A DNA stretch of 64,000 nucleotides from Candidatus Poribacteria bacterium (GCA_030748495.1 JASMLX010000016.1:1-64000); one strand, 5' to 3'. Shown: positions 25,946 through 35,395, numbered from the stretch's first letter. The notes: generated from the letters alone by a model not told the origin. A program made the numbers and translations.

Positions 25946-26872
25946 ATGACCCTCCCCACATCTGAGCGATTACACCTTAACCTGGCCGGTATCCAGATGA
26001 GAAATCCGGTCATGACCGCCTCTGGGACCTTCGGTTATGGGAGTGAATATGCCGATTTTGTCGACCTGAATAAATTAGGCGCTGTGGTGGTCAAAGGCAT
26101 TACCAGCGTACCGTGGCCGGGCAATCCGATGCAGCGGATTGCTGAAACGCCATCGGGAATGTTAAACGCCATCGGCCTGCAGAATGTCGGGGTAGACGGC
26201 TTTATCGAGCAGAAACTACCCTATCTATGCGATTACGATGTGCCGGTGATTGCCAATGTCTGCGGCAAACAAGAAGCCGAATACATTGAGGTCGTCGATA
26301 AACTATCTGCTACTAATGGGATAGCGGGTATCGAACTCAACGTCTCCTGCCCAAACCTCAATTGTGGCGGGATGAGCTTTGGTGTCGATCCGCAGTTGAC
26401 GTTTCAATTGGTTGCACGAGTCCGGAAGGCAACTTCACTACCGATACTGGTCAAATTGTCGCCTAACGTCACCGACATCACCGAAATTGCCGTTGCCGCC
26501 GCCGATGCAGGGGCTGATGCGTTATCGATGATCAATACGCTGTTAGGCATGGGCATCGACATCAAAACCCGACGCTCTTTGCTGGCCAATGTGACTGGCG
26601 GGCTATCAGGACCAGCTATTAAACCGGTTGCCCTGCGGATGGTCTGGCAGGTCTACAACACGGTCGAGATTCCTATTGTTGGTATGGGCGGTATCATGAA
26701 TGGAAATGACGCTTTAGAGTTCATAATTGCGGGGGCTAGTGCCGTTGCCGTCGGGACAGCAAATTTCATTAACCCGGGCGTATCAATGGAAATCATCCAG
26801 GGGATAGACGCCTATTTGGCTGATCAACAGATTAGGTCGATTTCAGACCTGGTTGGGAGTTTAGAGACTTGA
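25946..26872 (+). CDS. pyrD: Dihydroorotate dehydrogenase, class 1B-type catalytic subunit
   Basis: Oxidises dihydroorotate to orotate in pyrimidine synthesis. About 308 residues from the ATG at 25946; a TTG 48 bases upstream is in frame but would add a tail unlike the family. NPVMTASGTFGYG and the catalytic loop NVSCPNLNCGGMSFG, with its Cys, mark the class 1 enzyme, and VGMGGI with the FMN-phosphate loop is present near the end. Class 1B enzymes work with the flavin/iron-sulfur subunit PyrK, which is not in the window. The stop overlaps the start of pyrB. Confidence 0.92.
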   Translation: MTLPTSERLHLNLAGIQMRNPVMTASGTFGYGSEYADFVDLNKLGAVVVKGITSVPWPGNPMQRIAETPSGMLNAIGLQNVGVDGFIEQKLPYLCDYDVPVIANVCGKQEAEYIEVVDKLSATNGIAGIELNVSCPNLNCGGMSFGVDPQLTFQLVARVRKATSLPILVKLSPNVTDITEIAVAAADAGADALSMINTLLGMGIDIKTRRSLLANVTGGLSGPAIKPVALRMVWQVYNTVEIPIVGMGGIMNGNDALEFIIAGASAVAVGTANFINPGVSMEIIQGIDAYLADQQIRSISDLVGSLET

Positions 26873-27921
26873 GACACTTCGTATCGATTGACGATCTTTC
26901 CAACTTTGAGATCCAGCAGCTTTTTCGCTTAGCAGATCAAATGAAGTCGCAGTTTTCGACCTGGTCCGGATTCTGTGCCGGTAAAGTCTTAGCCACCCTA
27001 TTTTTTGAACCCAGTACCCGCACCCGTCTCTCTTTTGAAAGTGCTATGGCCCGGCTGGATGGACGAACACTGGGCTTTGCCGATCCATCGGCCTCCTCTA
27101 TAGCCAAAGGTGAAACCTTAGCCGACACCGCCCGAATGGTTTCTAACTATGCCGATCTGATCGTGGTACGACATAGCGCTGCTGGAGCGGCCCGGGTAAT
27201 GGCCAGGTATGCCACTGTGCCGGTCATCAACGGTGGCGATGGCGCGCACTCCCATCCGACTCAAGCCTTGATTGATCTCTACACCATCCAGAATCGAAAA
27301 GGAAACTTAGCTGACCTGACCATTGGCATTTGCGGTGATCTACTCTATAGTCGATCGGCCCACTCATTATCAAAAGTGGTAGCCCGGTTTGGAGGACGCC
27401 AGATCCATGTGGCACCGGAAGGCTTTCAGATGCCGGACTGGATTCTACGACAACTGAAAGATCGACACGGAGTTCAGCCCTCTGTCCACCACCACCTGCC
27501 CGAAATCATCGGGAAGATGGATGTTATCTACGTCAACCGACTGCAAGAGGAACGGGTACCGCCAGCGGTTGATCTGGAAAAAGCCAGAGCCAGCTACCAA
27601 CTCAACGCTGAAATTATGGCGGGGGCGAAGGTAGACGCAATGATCATGCACCCACTACCGAGGGTTAATGAACTGGCCTACGAACTGGACGCCGACCCTC
27701 GGGCCGCTTACTTTCAGCAATCGGCCAACGGGGTGCCGTTTCGGATGGCGTTGATTGCCAGTCTGCAAGGGTTGGAACACCTTGTTTTGACCGATCCACC
27801 GGCCCAGCAAAGTCTCAAAGACGATTTTGCGTCGGTCTGCCAAAATCCCAACTGTGTGACGGCTATGGAAGGCCCAACCGAAATTTATACCGACGGCTCT
27901 TGCGCCTACTGCTCACAGTAG
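26869..27921 (+). CDS. pyrB: Aspartate carbamoyltransferase with C-terminal PyrI-like zinc site
   Basis: Transfers the carbamoyl group to aspartate, the first committed pyrimidine step. The carbamoyl-phosphate motif FEPSTRTR (46-53) and HPLPRVNE are intact, as in the catalytic chain. At 350 residues it is about 45 longer than a plain catalytic chain. The extension ends in four Cys residues, C324-x4-C329 and C345-x2-C348, in the order CQNPNC, then CAYC. This resembles the zinc domain of the regulatory chain PyrI (CPNSNC followed by CKYC), but without the PyrI allosteric domain. Translation starts at a TTG overlapping the pyrD stop. I infer a covalently attached remnant of the regulatory zinc domain. 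Confidence 0.9.
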   Translation: MRHFVSIDDLSNFEIQQLFRLADQMKSQFSTWSGFCAGKVLATLFFEPSTRTRLSFESAMARLDGRTLGFADPSASSIAKGETLADTARMVSNYADLIVVRHSAAGAARVMARYATVPVINGGDGAHSHPTQALIDLYTIQNRKGNLADLTIGICGDLLYSRSAHSLSKVVARFGGRQIHVAPEGFQMPDWILRQLKDRHGVQPSVHHHLPEIIGKMDVIYVNRLQEERVPPAVDLEKARASYQLNAEIMAGAKVDAMIMHPLPRVNELAYELDADPRAAYFQQSANGVPFRMALIASLQGLEHLVLTDPPAQQSLKDDFASVCQNPNCVTAMEGPTEIYTDGSCAYCSQ

Positions 27922-27925
27922 GCCT

Positions 27926-27945
27926 ATTCCCACTTACGCGGGAAT
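27926..27945 (+). terminator. REP-like hairpin after pyrB
   Basis: ATTCCC (27926-27931) and GGGAAT (27940-27945) form a stem directly after the pyrB stop, of the kind seen in dispersed repeats of the ATTCCCGC type. Two further hairpins follow: 27961-27968 with 27983-27990 (8 bp) and 28014-28019 with 28030-28035 (6 bp). They fill the 287-base spacer between convergent pyrB and the sulfatase. Confidence 0.45.
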
Positions 27946-28208
27946 GGCAAGACAGTATTTATCTGTAGAAACGAAGTAGAACCTACAGATTAGTAATTTA
28001 CCAATCCTTTATTACGGGAAGGGATTTTGTCCCGTATACCCGTACAGGTAATGGGCAAAGCATCCGCCGCTCTGCTTACAAGAAACTAAACACTCTGTTT
28101 TTCACCAAAATTTATTTGGTCATTCGTACGGCCCCCCGGATCGAGCACGTTCCTACAAATATATTCAGCCACGCTTTCTACAAATGGTCGCTTAAAATAA
28201 AGTCAGGG

Positions 28209-29453
28209 TTAGGATTGACGAACCACATCGTCTGAAACAGTTTGGTTCCACTGATCCAGCTCGGCTTGAAGTTCTCGAACCAACTGCGGGTGTTTGCTGG
28301 CTAAATCAACTGATTCTGATAAATCCTGAGCCAGGTTAAACAGTCCACCATCTTCACCAGACATCAGTTTCCAATCGCCTCGACGGATACAACTTCGGTC
28401 ATTGAACCGCCAAAACAGAGACCGCTCTGCTAGCGACTCGTTCCGGCCCATCAACGGCCACAAGTTTAAGCCGTCCAGTTGCCAGTTATCGGGTATTGGA
28501 GCTTGAGCCAAGTGGGCAAAAGTGGGTAAAAGATCAAAAGTGACGGTTGTTTGTGTCGTTACACCTTTGGCTGGAATCCGAGAAGGACAGTAGGCGATAG
28601 CGGGTACACGGTGTCCGCCTTCCCAAAGCGCACCTTTTTGTCCACGCAACCCACCACTAGAACCGGGATTTACCGGCCCATTATCGGAACAGAAGAAAAT
28701 TAGCGTATCGTGGGCTAAACCCAGTCTCTCAACTGTCGCCACAATTTGGCCGATACCTTCATCCATGGCTTCCATCATCTCTTTGTAGGCCTCCTTTCGG
28801 TCGGTTCGACTACCGTGTACTGGATGTGGATTGCCGATGCTTCGGTCTGCCGGGTCGTTTCGCCCTTGGTACGGGTAGTGCGGACATTCGTGGGCCAAAT
28901 AGAGGAAGAATGGCTGGTCGGCGTGACGTTTAATAAACGACAAACCGTGTTGGGTTATCAGGTCGGTCGAGTAACCCTCTTCCGGCTGAAGTTCTAAGTT
29001 TTCCCACCAGTCCTCTTGGCCAATTTGATCGATATGGGAGTGGTAATCAACATTACCTGATACGAAGCCTCGAAACTCATCGAAACCGAAACGGTTCGGG
29101 TTGAATCTAGGTTGGTAGCCCAGGTGCCACTTGCCATAAATAGCTGTTGCATAGCCCACCTGCTTCAAAATTTGAGCCATGGTGATCTGGTTACCAGCCA
29201 AACCTTTATCTCGATGGTTTCGGGCCGAGATTACACCTTCGATGCCGGAGCGTTGCTGGTAGCGACCTGTCATCAGCGCTGCTCGGGTTGGACTGCAAAC
29301 GGGCGCATTAGCATGAAAGTCGGTGAATTTTAGCCCGCCATCTGCCAGTGCATCAATATTGGGCGTATTGAGGTGTTGACCGTTATAACTACTGGGATCT
29401 CCGTAGCCCAAGTCGTCGGCCAAAATCAGGATAATGTTAGGACGCCGTTTCAT
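28209..29453 (-). CDS. Sulfatase (arylsulfatase family)
   Basis: A type I sulfatase of 414 residues that hydrolyses sulfate esters. The calcium-binding DD (13-14) lies in LADDLGYGD and the formylglycine site C53 in CSPTRAALMTGR; GKWHLGY and the second metal site SDNGP are also clear. The Cys must be converted to formylglycine to be active. No signal peptide is evident, so it is probably cytoplasmic unless the start lies further upstream, which I do not see. The ATG is preceded by GGAGATGA. Natural substrates in this kind of organism are probably sulfated polysaccharides of the host or environment, but that is inference. Confidence 0.9.
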   Translation of the reverse strand: MKRRPNIILILADDLGYGDPSSYNGQHLNTPNIDALADGGLKFTDFHANAPVCSPTRAALMTGRYQQRSGIEGVISARNHRDKGLAGNQITMAQILKQVGYATAIYGKWHLGYQPRFNPNRFGFDEFRGFVSGNVDYHSHIDQIGQEDWWENLELQPEEGYSTDLITQHGLSFIKRHADQPFFLYLAHECPHYPYQGRNDPADRSIGNPHPVHGSRTDRKEAYKEMMEAMDEGIGQIVATVERLGLAHDTLIFFCSDNGPVNPGSSGGLRGQKGALWEGGHRVPAIAYCPSRIPAKGVTTQTTVTFDLLPTFAHLAQAPIPDNWQLDGLNLWPLMGRNESLAERSLFWRFNDRSCIRRGDWKLMSGEDGGLFNLAQDLSESVDLASKHPQLVRELQAELDQWNQTVSDDVVRQS

Positions 29454-29599
29454 CTCATCTCCGATGATATGATAGCTGCTTCGCTACCAGGATTTGCAAT
29501 CTGAATAGGTTAGTGACTCAATGTGCCGTCTGAAATATCACTAAGTCCAGTACCGTGGAGGTCTGCTATATGTTTATTATGCCATCAAAATTTTAAGGA

Positions 29600-29869
29600 T
29601 CATTCCAATTTTTCACCCTCTATATCCGAAGTTATAGCTTTTGAACGGAGACGAAAAAGCTTCAAGTTCACCGTCTCATGAATGACTTCGTAATCCCTGA
29701 TCAGTAGTTTAGCATCCTCACTTGCATGCGCCGCCCGCCAAACGACACAATAATCGATAGGACCGCCTTCATATTTGAACATCCAATGTTTCCCTTTGTA
29801 CTGAAGCGGGAAGTAGCTATATTTAGGTTCATAATTAGAATCGTAAAGGCTTCCATTTTCTAAGCAATA
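29600..29869 (-). pseudogene. Displaced C-terminal segment of the upstream membrane protein
   Basis: The 89 codons after the TAA at 29870-29872 continue in the same frame, without another stop, to 29600. The translation (YCLENGSLYDS, FPLQYKGKHW, RDYEVIHETVNLKLF) looks like the C-terminal soluble segment expected for polytopic glycosyltransferase-like proteins. No start codon with a ribosome-binding site precedes it. The simplest reading is one gene from 31171 to 29600 interrupted by a single nonsense change, most likely Tyr to TAA. Confidence 0.65.
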
Positions 29870-31171
29870 TTAGGCGGCCATTTGAAGAAATGGCATAACA
29901 TATCTAACCGGTCCCTGATACGTCTCGCTAACCCAATCCATACCGGGCCTGAGGATAGATACCGTCGAATTAGGTTCAACGAGATGTGAACCAGAGGAGA
30001 ACTCACGCATCTCTTTGTCGAGCAGAGAATAATCCAGGACTGTCAATCCGAGATGCCAGACAGAAATTAGTAGCATCGGACCAATTAATCCGCGTTTCAG
30101 CCAGACATATTTGGGCATAATAAACCAGCCCAGCAGAATAGGAAAGATATACAAATGAACCCGTTCGTTGATCGCGGAAGGGGGACCATAAGACCACGGT
30201 AGCCGAAAGTAAAGAACAGTCAGTATGAGGGCTAAGAGTAGGAATCCATCTCTCACATCAAAAAACCGTTTTTCACCGATACGCATAATCAGTGTCCAGA
30301 CGAGACAAAAACTCATTATTCCCAATAAAATCCAAGAGACAACCAGATAACTATCGTTGAAGTAGACCAGAGATTTCACGTTAATGAAATAATCCCACAG
30401 GTGGGCAAAGGAGCGATAACCTGCTTGGCGGTGTTCGGGGTTAGATAAGAAGATATTAAACAAAATGAAATAGGCTGGAGCGAGGTAGCCGATGAATTGC
30501 AACAGGCTTTTCAAATGTTCAGCCCACTGGGCCAGACGTCTGAGAAAAGCAACACCCGCGAGAAAGGTCAAGGTAAATATTAGCAGCGTATAAGAGCTGA
30601 AGTGGGAAAAATAGGTCACAATCAGCAGAAGGTTTAGCACCGCCGCTTGCTCAAGTTGGAAGTCTTCCTGGTGTTTCCACCAATACCCAATTGAGATCAA
30701 GCAGAATGGAACACTGATGGCAAAGTTATAAAACCCCAGATGAAATAGGTGATTGTAGCTGTAAAGGAAACCTAATAAGGCAAAAAAACGGAGTTGGCGA
30801 TCTATCGCGTTGAGCAGATAATAAAAGCTAAATGGGTACAGCAGGACACAGATTGTTGCAAAGATTTTTTCAGCGATAAGTGGTGGGAAAATGTGAAGCG
30901 TAACGAATAGTATGGCATAGTCTATCCAATTTGGAAAAAATGTCAGGTTCAGGTCGTAAACCTCATGAAACTTGGTGAATTCTGGATTTTTCCACTCTTT
31001 TAAGATGTAGGCATTGTAGACGTGACTAATGCCATCTTGTGTTGGTATAAACTTGAAACCCCAGATGGGGATGAGATGCAAAAGACTGAGGACTACAACC
31101 AGCTGGACCAGTCGATTTCGTCGAAACCCGTGTAACCACGGTTTAATAAGAGCAGTATTGGTTGCAAGCAT
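29870..31171 (-). CDS. Polytopic membrane protein, probably GT-C-like, truncated by a stop codon
   Basis: A 433-residue integral membrane protein with about ten to twelve hydrophobic segments and a short cytoplasmic N terminus. FIPTQDGISHVYNA in the first periplasmic loop contains the acidic pair typical of GT-C-type glycosyltransferases and PMT-like proteins; this is a family-level guess. It ends abruptly at TAA (29870-29872), and the same frame stays open for another 89 codons. So the protein is probably missing its last 90 residues unless the stop is a sequencing error or is read through. It is on its own, minus strand. Confidence 0.6.
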   Translation of the reverse strand: MLATNTALIKPWLHGFRRNRLVQLVVVLSLLHLIPIWGFKFIPTQDGISHVYNAYILKEWKNPEFTKFHEVYDLNLTFFPNWIDYAILFVTLHIFPPLIAEKIFATICVLLYPFSFYYLLNAIDRQLRFFALLGFLYSYNHLFHLGFYNFAISVPFCLISIGYWWKHQEDFQLEQAAVLNLLLIVTYFSHFSSYTLLIFTLTFLAGVAFLRRLAQWAEHLKSLLQFIGYLAPAYFILFNIFLSNPEHRQAGYRSFAHLWDYFINVKSLVYFNDSYLVVSWILLGIMSFCLVWTLIMRIGEKRFFDVRDGFLLLALILTVLYFRLPWSYGPPSAINERVHLYIFPILLGWFIMPKYVWLKRGLIGPMLLISVWHLGLTVLDYSLLDKEMREFSSGSHLVEPNSTVSILRPGMDWVSETYQGPVRYVMPFLQMAA

Positions 31172-31819
31172 ATTGTCCTACACTTGACGTAAGCGTTATA
31201 TCTATACGATCTTTTTTTGCTACGCCGGTTACCTGTCTCTTTTGTAGCTATGGCCTTTTGCTAGTCTGTTTGGGCTGTCGTTCTTCTCTTGTATCAAGAG
31301 TAATCAGACGGGAACGCCAGAGTAGGAAGCGGAACAACATCTTCGGGCGAAAATACCGCTCGCATCAGATCGATGCAGCCCTCCTGTACCAGATCTTCCA
31401 CTGGCAGCCCCTGTGGCCGGTATTTCAAAGCCACCGAGCAAGCCAGATATTTTTTCTACCTGCAACCCAGGCTAAAACTATCTTCTTCTACCCTTGAAGC
31501 CCCATCTCTTTTGTTTGCCCCTACCCATACATGGCCCTCAGTCCACCCCTTTCCATCTCAACCATTGGGCGAAGTATACCACCCACGCAAACCAACACAT
31601 CATTTTCCTGCCCCAACATCAATCCAATGCCAAATCCATCGGTGCTACTTCGCCCCTACAAATACAACTATAACCGTACCGTATCTCCCGGTAGAGGCGA
31701 CCAACCAGCCCCTCTCCGACGATCCAAGACCGCCACCTCCCCTTTTACCAAAGGGGCCCCCTTCAGCAAGGGGGAGGTCGTCCGCAAGACGGGTGGGGGT
31801 TAATTACCAGTGGTAAAGG
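31172..31819. other. C-rich noncoding region with hairpins
   Basis: About 650 bases. Open frames are long only because the plus strand is C-rich, and their proteins are low-complexity Pro/Thr/Ser strings. No gene is supported here. Near 31735-31800 lie two adjacent palindromes (see the separate entry). Confidence 0.5.
31735..31800. repeat. Tandem GC-rich hairpins
   Basis: CCCCTTT/AAAGGGG (31739-31745 with 31750-31756) and CCCCCTT/AAGGGGG (31757-31763 with 31768-31774) lie back to back. An outer ACCTCCCC/GGGGAGGT pairing encloses both. This is typical of dispersed intergenic repeats in large environmental genomes. Confidence 0.6.
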
Positions 31820-31836
31820 CCCGTGCTTCGCACGGG
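31820..31836 (-). other. GC-rich hairpin immediately 3' of the FGE-like gene
   Basis: On the minus strand, CCCGTGC-GAA-GCACGGG directly follows the stop codon. The 7-bp GC stem closes on a GAA loop, and GCGAAGC is a very stable DNA mini-hairpin. No T-run follows, which is poor for a terminator. Such hairpins occur downstream of variable regions in diversity-generating retroelements, which makes it notable beside the candidate variable region at 31864-31947. Confidence 0.55.
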
Positions 31837-33430
31837 TCAAGGGTAATCGGATCCTGACACACATCGAAACCCGCCGACGTAGGACCTACCATCCGGATCG
31901 TAGTGGCCGTGGCCAGCCCCCCGAAGGCTGTAAGAATCGTAGCAAGACCCGCCCCGCAACACCCGGTATCTGCCTGTGCCCGGCCCTAGCGGGTTCTTTG
32001 CTAGTGAACTACTATAATAGCTCTCTCCATACCAATCCTGACACCACTCCCAGACATTACCCGCCATATCATACAGCCCATATCCATTAGCTTCAAAATT
32101 TCTTACCGGTGAACATCTAGCCCATTTGTCCTTTCCACCGGTACCATCATAGTTAGCATAGTCTCGGGCCACATTTACATCATCTCCCCAAGAATACCGT
32201 TTGCCTGCTAATCCTCCACGGGCTGCGTACTCCCACTCCGCCTCTGTCGGTAGTCTTTTCCCGGCCCATTTCGCATAAGCTGTAGCATCATTCCAATCCA
32301 CATAGCTCATTGAATACTCGTCACCCGGCGAATACTTGGCTACATCATTCCACTTTCCATCATATTTTATACCCATTCTGATTGACAAACTGCCTGAACT
32401 GCCCCACTGTTACTTCATGAATATCCATATAGAAGGCGTCTATCTCCACTGTGTGTACTGGCAAGGCTTTGCTCATATTGTCATGGTGATCCCCCATCTG
32501 AAAGGATCCGGCTGGGATCAAAACGATCCCAGTACTTTTGTAATATTGGTCTAAATTATAAATGATTGAAGTCGTAAGTAATTGTGACTCATTATTTAGA
32601 TCGTCTCTAAGTTTCAAATAGACTCTCGTTTTACCATAGCCTTCGCTCAATTGCCAATCCACTTCCTCCTTAAATGGTTGCCAATCGGTAAAGATATCCG
32701 TATTACTAATTTGCATTTGCACTGCGTTTTCCGCTTTTATACTTAGTTTTACCTCTCTGGTTGGTGTCACATCTTCAGTAAGTGCTTTGCCCCTAATTGA
32801 AGCCCCAAAATCAACAGTAAAATTAAATATCCTCTCAACTACTATGCTTTCGTTATCGGTATCATCTTTGGCTTTGATTTCAATCTTATACGGTTGTTTA
32901 TGAACCAAATCTGCAAATACCTGTTTCGTTTCCAGTGAGAAACCACTCCAATCTCCCTAGTTAAACCGATAGGCATATCCTTTGATTTCACCATCCACAT
33001 CTTGCCCTGTCCATTTAATGGTGGCATCATTCCCACTATTTTCCGCTTCCTCAATCTTGACCAAAGGCAATGCATTTGGTGGGCTAGTGGCCGAGCGTTT
33101 ACTCTTTTTGTTGTTTTTTCCCGCACAGACTTGATAGTGGTATTTAATTCCATTTTGTATGGTTTGGTCTCGGTAACTGCTATCTGATTTGGATACAACT
33201 GCTAGCTCGACCGAATCACGACAGATAATAAAATTGTCGAAGTCAGACTCCGGTATTTGCCAGGTTAAAACTCAAGCTTGATCTGAAATCGCAACTTCTA
33301 AATTAAAGGGATCGCCATTGGTTTCAGGTTTGCTAGGGTCTAATGGATTCAGTACCGGTGAATCCGGCTCATTTGCGCAAGATAGGATCAGAATGCTAAG
33401 TAGTGAAATTAATATCAATGGCTTTATCAT
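31837..33430 (-). pseudogene. FGE-sulfatase/C-type-lectin-fold lipoprotein, disrupted
   Basis: A gene of about 530 codons starting at the ATG at 33430. It has a lipoprotein signal (LILISLLSILILSC), a fibronectin type III-like segment (KYHYQV, ATIKWTGQDVDGEIKGYAYRF) and a C-terminal FGE-sulfatase domain ([48 protein letters not shown]). Three lesions break it: TGA at 33272-33274, TAG at 32957-32959, and a one-base excess in an A-run (T-run on the plus strand) at 32365-32368 that shifts frame inside the FGE domain. The Cys pair needed for formylglycine formation is not visible, so it would be a binding protein, not a sulfatase activator. It overlaps the end of the caspase-like pseudogene by one base (TAATG). 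Confidence 0.75.
31864..31947 (-). other. Candidate DGR variable region (VR)
   Basis: The codons between RGGS and GFRCV occupy the C-type lectin binding site that DGRs diversify. FGE-type lectin domains commonly carry rows of Asn here. Instead the sense codons are dominated by Tyr, Asp, Ser, Gly and His with third base C or T: TAC, GAT, TAC, AGC, GGC, CAC, GGC, CAC, TAC, GAT, GGT, TCC, TAC, GTC. Most are single- or double-step products of AAC or AAT by change at A. This is the signature of adenine-directed mutagenic retrohoming. No template repeat or reverse transcriptase is in the window. Confidence 0.45.
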
Positions 33431-35393
33431 TATCTGCATCGATACCACCTAAAATGAGCGCTGAAGTTTGAGCCTGCAAACTTGGGGTACGACAAAAAAC
33501 TGGTCACCCATAAATGCCCCCCTTGACTCTGGCTAGAGGAGAATTTAGTCGTTGATTGTGGCTTAGTCCTGGCTGTACTTATCATATTAAGTGACCAAAT
33601 GCTTCCTGTCGCCGCTAAGGCTAAGTAATATTGTCTCCTCTTAATTCCCCATCTTTCCTTGGTCAAATTTAGCCTGGCATTTATTTGCTGAAACTCTGTT
33701 TCCGTAATCGACGATTGATAGTCTACTGCCAAGTCTTGATACAGATTAGAGGCTTTAACTAATTTCCCATACCGAGAAAATGCCACCGCCACCGCAGTCA
33801 GGGACGTCCAAAAAACATCCGGCTTTGGCTATGTTTTTTAGCGTACCGCTGGCCCATTCCCGGGAAAGCCGCGGCACTTAATAAAACTGATCTTCTGAAA
33901 CCTGGATTAGTCGGATAACCAAAACGCTCGGCTTGCATCAGATCTTCGATGAGAACATTTTTAATTTCTACCTTCTCCTGATACGGATCTAAATGGACAC
34001 TGGCTTGAATCTTGACCGCCTTATTTTCAACTGCTGTCTTTAACTTTCTGGCTTTGCCTGGTTTTACCAATAAGGGCCAAGAAATCTCGTTTAGCGTTTC
34101 AGACCTCTTTGGAACTAATTTTACCTGGGCAAACATCTCCTCTTCCGGGTCATAACTGCCTAACTGCAAGTCGAATTCGCTCTCGTTGAGTTCAAAATCC
34201 CGATTCAATGTATCTAATGCCTGCTGATAGTCTCTGGTTCGAATCCCAACCTCGGGCGCAAAGGTCTCTTGAATCGAATTTACTCCATCTCGATGCTGTT
34301 TTTCCCTTTGCCGACGAAGTTCTTTGGCTGCCTGAAGTCGCGCTTGATATTGACTCCGTTTTTTCAAACTTTCCTTTCGATTCAACCCGAAACGATTGCG
34401 GGACTGGTACCGCTTCAACTTGGATTTCGATCTCCTTTCTAACCGCCCTGCTAGCATCGTAGATGGCTCCTTTTATTTGCCTCGCTTTAGCTAAGGCCCG
34501 GTCTACAGTTAAAGAGGCCGCTTGTTCAGCTTCTAGTTTTTGCTGCTCGACTTCTAACTGTTGACGCTTGCGCACGATCTCAGCTTGCTGTTACCGTGCT
34601 TGTTCCCTCTCCACCGCTTCTTTCATAGCCTTTATTTCCTGTTCTTGGGCTACTTCGTCTCGTCTCCGTTGAGTATTCTCCTCCCGAATCCGCTCCGTTT
34701 CTTCTTTCGCTTTGGCTTGACGTACCTTCTTTGCTAATTTGGCCTCTCACTGTCTAACATCGGCTTCCACTACCACATCATTCGATTTTTGAGCCTGGTC
34801 TAACTGTTGACGAATCTGAGATAGCTCTGACTCCAACTGACTCCGTTCTGCTTTCAATAAACCTAACTTGTTTTCTACCAGCAGTAACTTCGTTCCCCCT
34901 TCGGTGGCCAACCAGGGCGTCTGTCTCTTGCCACGGTAGGTTTGGGCCCACTCCACCACCTTTTTTGCGTATAATCGGCTAAGTCAACTACAGTTACTTA
35001 CCCCTGACCATTAGCTGCCTTACCTTTCAATCCTTCTAATAGGTAATAACTAGAAACCCCGTGCCCCTTCTCCGCCCACTCATAGGCTCTTTCTCCAATA
35101 CTACAGGCATACAGGGTGGCACTAACACCGAGTTGACCCGAGCCGTCATCATTTCTCTTAATCCTGAATCCGCGACTAAAGGTATCGATCAGTAAGTTGT
35201 CCTCTTCCCCTCGTCCCAACTCCGGGTCATTCCGACAGGCATCAATAATGGTCTGTAATTGTTGAGCTTTAATACGAGATAGAATTTGGCTGACCTTAGC
35301 TAAAGGGGGCGCACTCAACTCTAAGCTGTCTGTGGTAGTGGTATCGCTGGAAAGATTTGCCTTGCTTGGAAACCCCATGACCGGAGTAGTACA
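33430..35393 (-). pseudogene. Caspase-family (peptidase C14) protein, heavily degraded
   Basis: Remains of a caspase-like gene whose N-terminal part is missing. The segment opens at the catalytic His motif YYSGHG (about 35375-35391), shifts frame, and continues to the catalytic Cys motif IDACRNDP. A helical, Glu/Lys/Arg/Gln-rich coiled coil follows, then a C-terminal region. Lesions include TAA after GQG near 34996, a frameshift in the A-run just after it, in-frame TGA and TAA codons near 34748 and 34592, and at least two more shifts near 34450 and 33795. No functional protein can be made. Caspase and FGE genes often occur together in such genomes, and here they overlap by one base. Confidence 0.75.
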
Positions 35394-35395
35394 AA

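Noticed and set aside
31373..31816. Overlapping plus-strand frames of 147 and 90 codons
   Set aside because: They encode low-complexity Pro/Thr/Ser strings from C-rich DNA with hairpins; there is no domain and no ribosome-binding site.
31820..31836. Simple rho-independent terminator for the FGE-like gene
   Set aside because: The stem is strong but the bases after it on the minus strand are CCTTTACC, without a T-run, so a terminator alone is not the best explanation.
33002..33187. Plus-strand frame of 61 codons
   Set aside because: It is antisense to the fibronectin-like part of the FGE-like pseudogene, which explains the region better.
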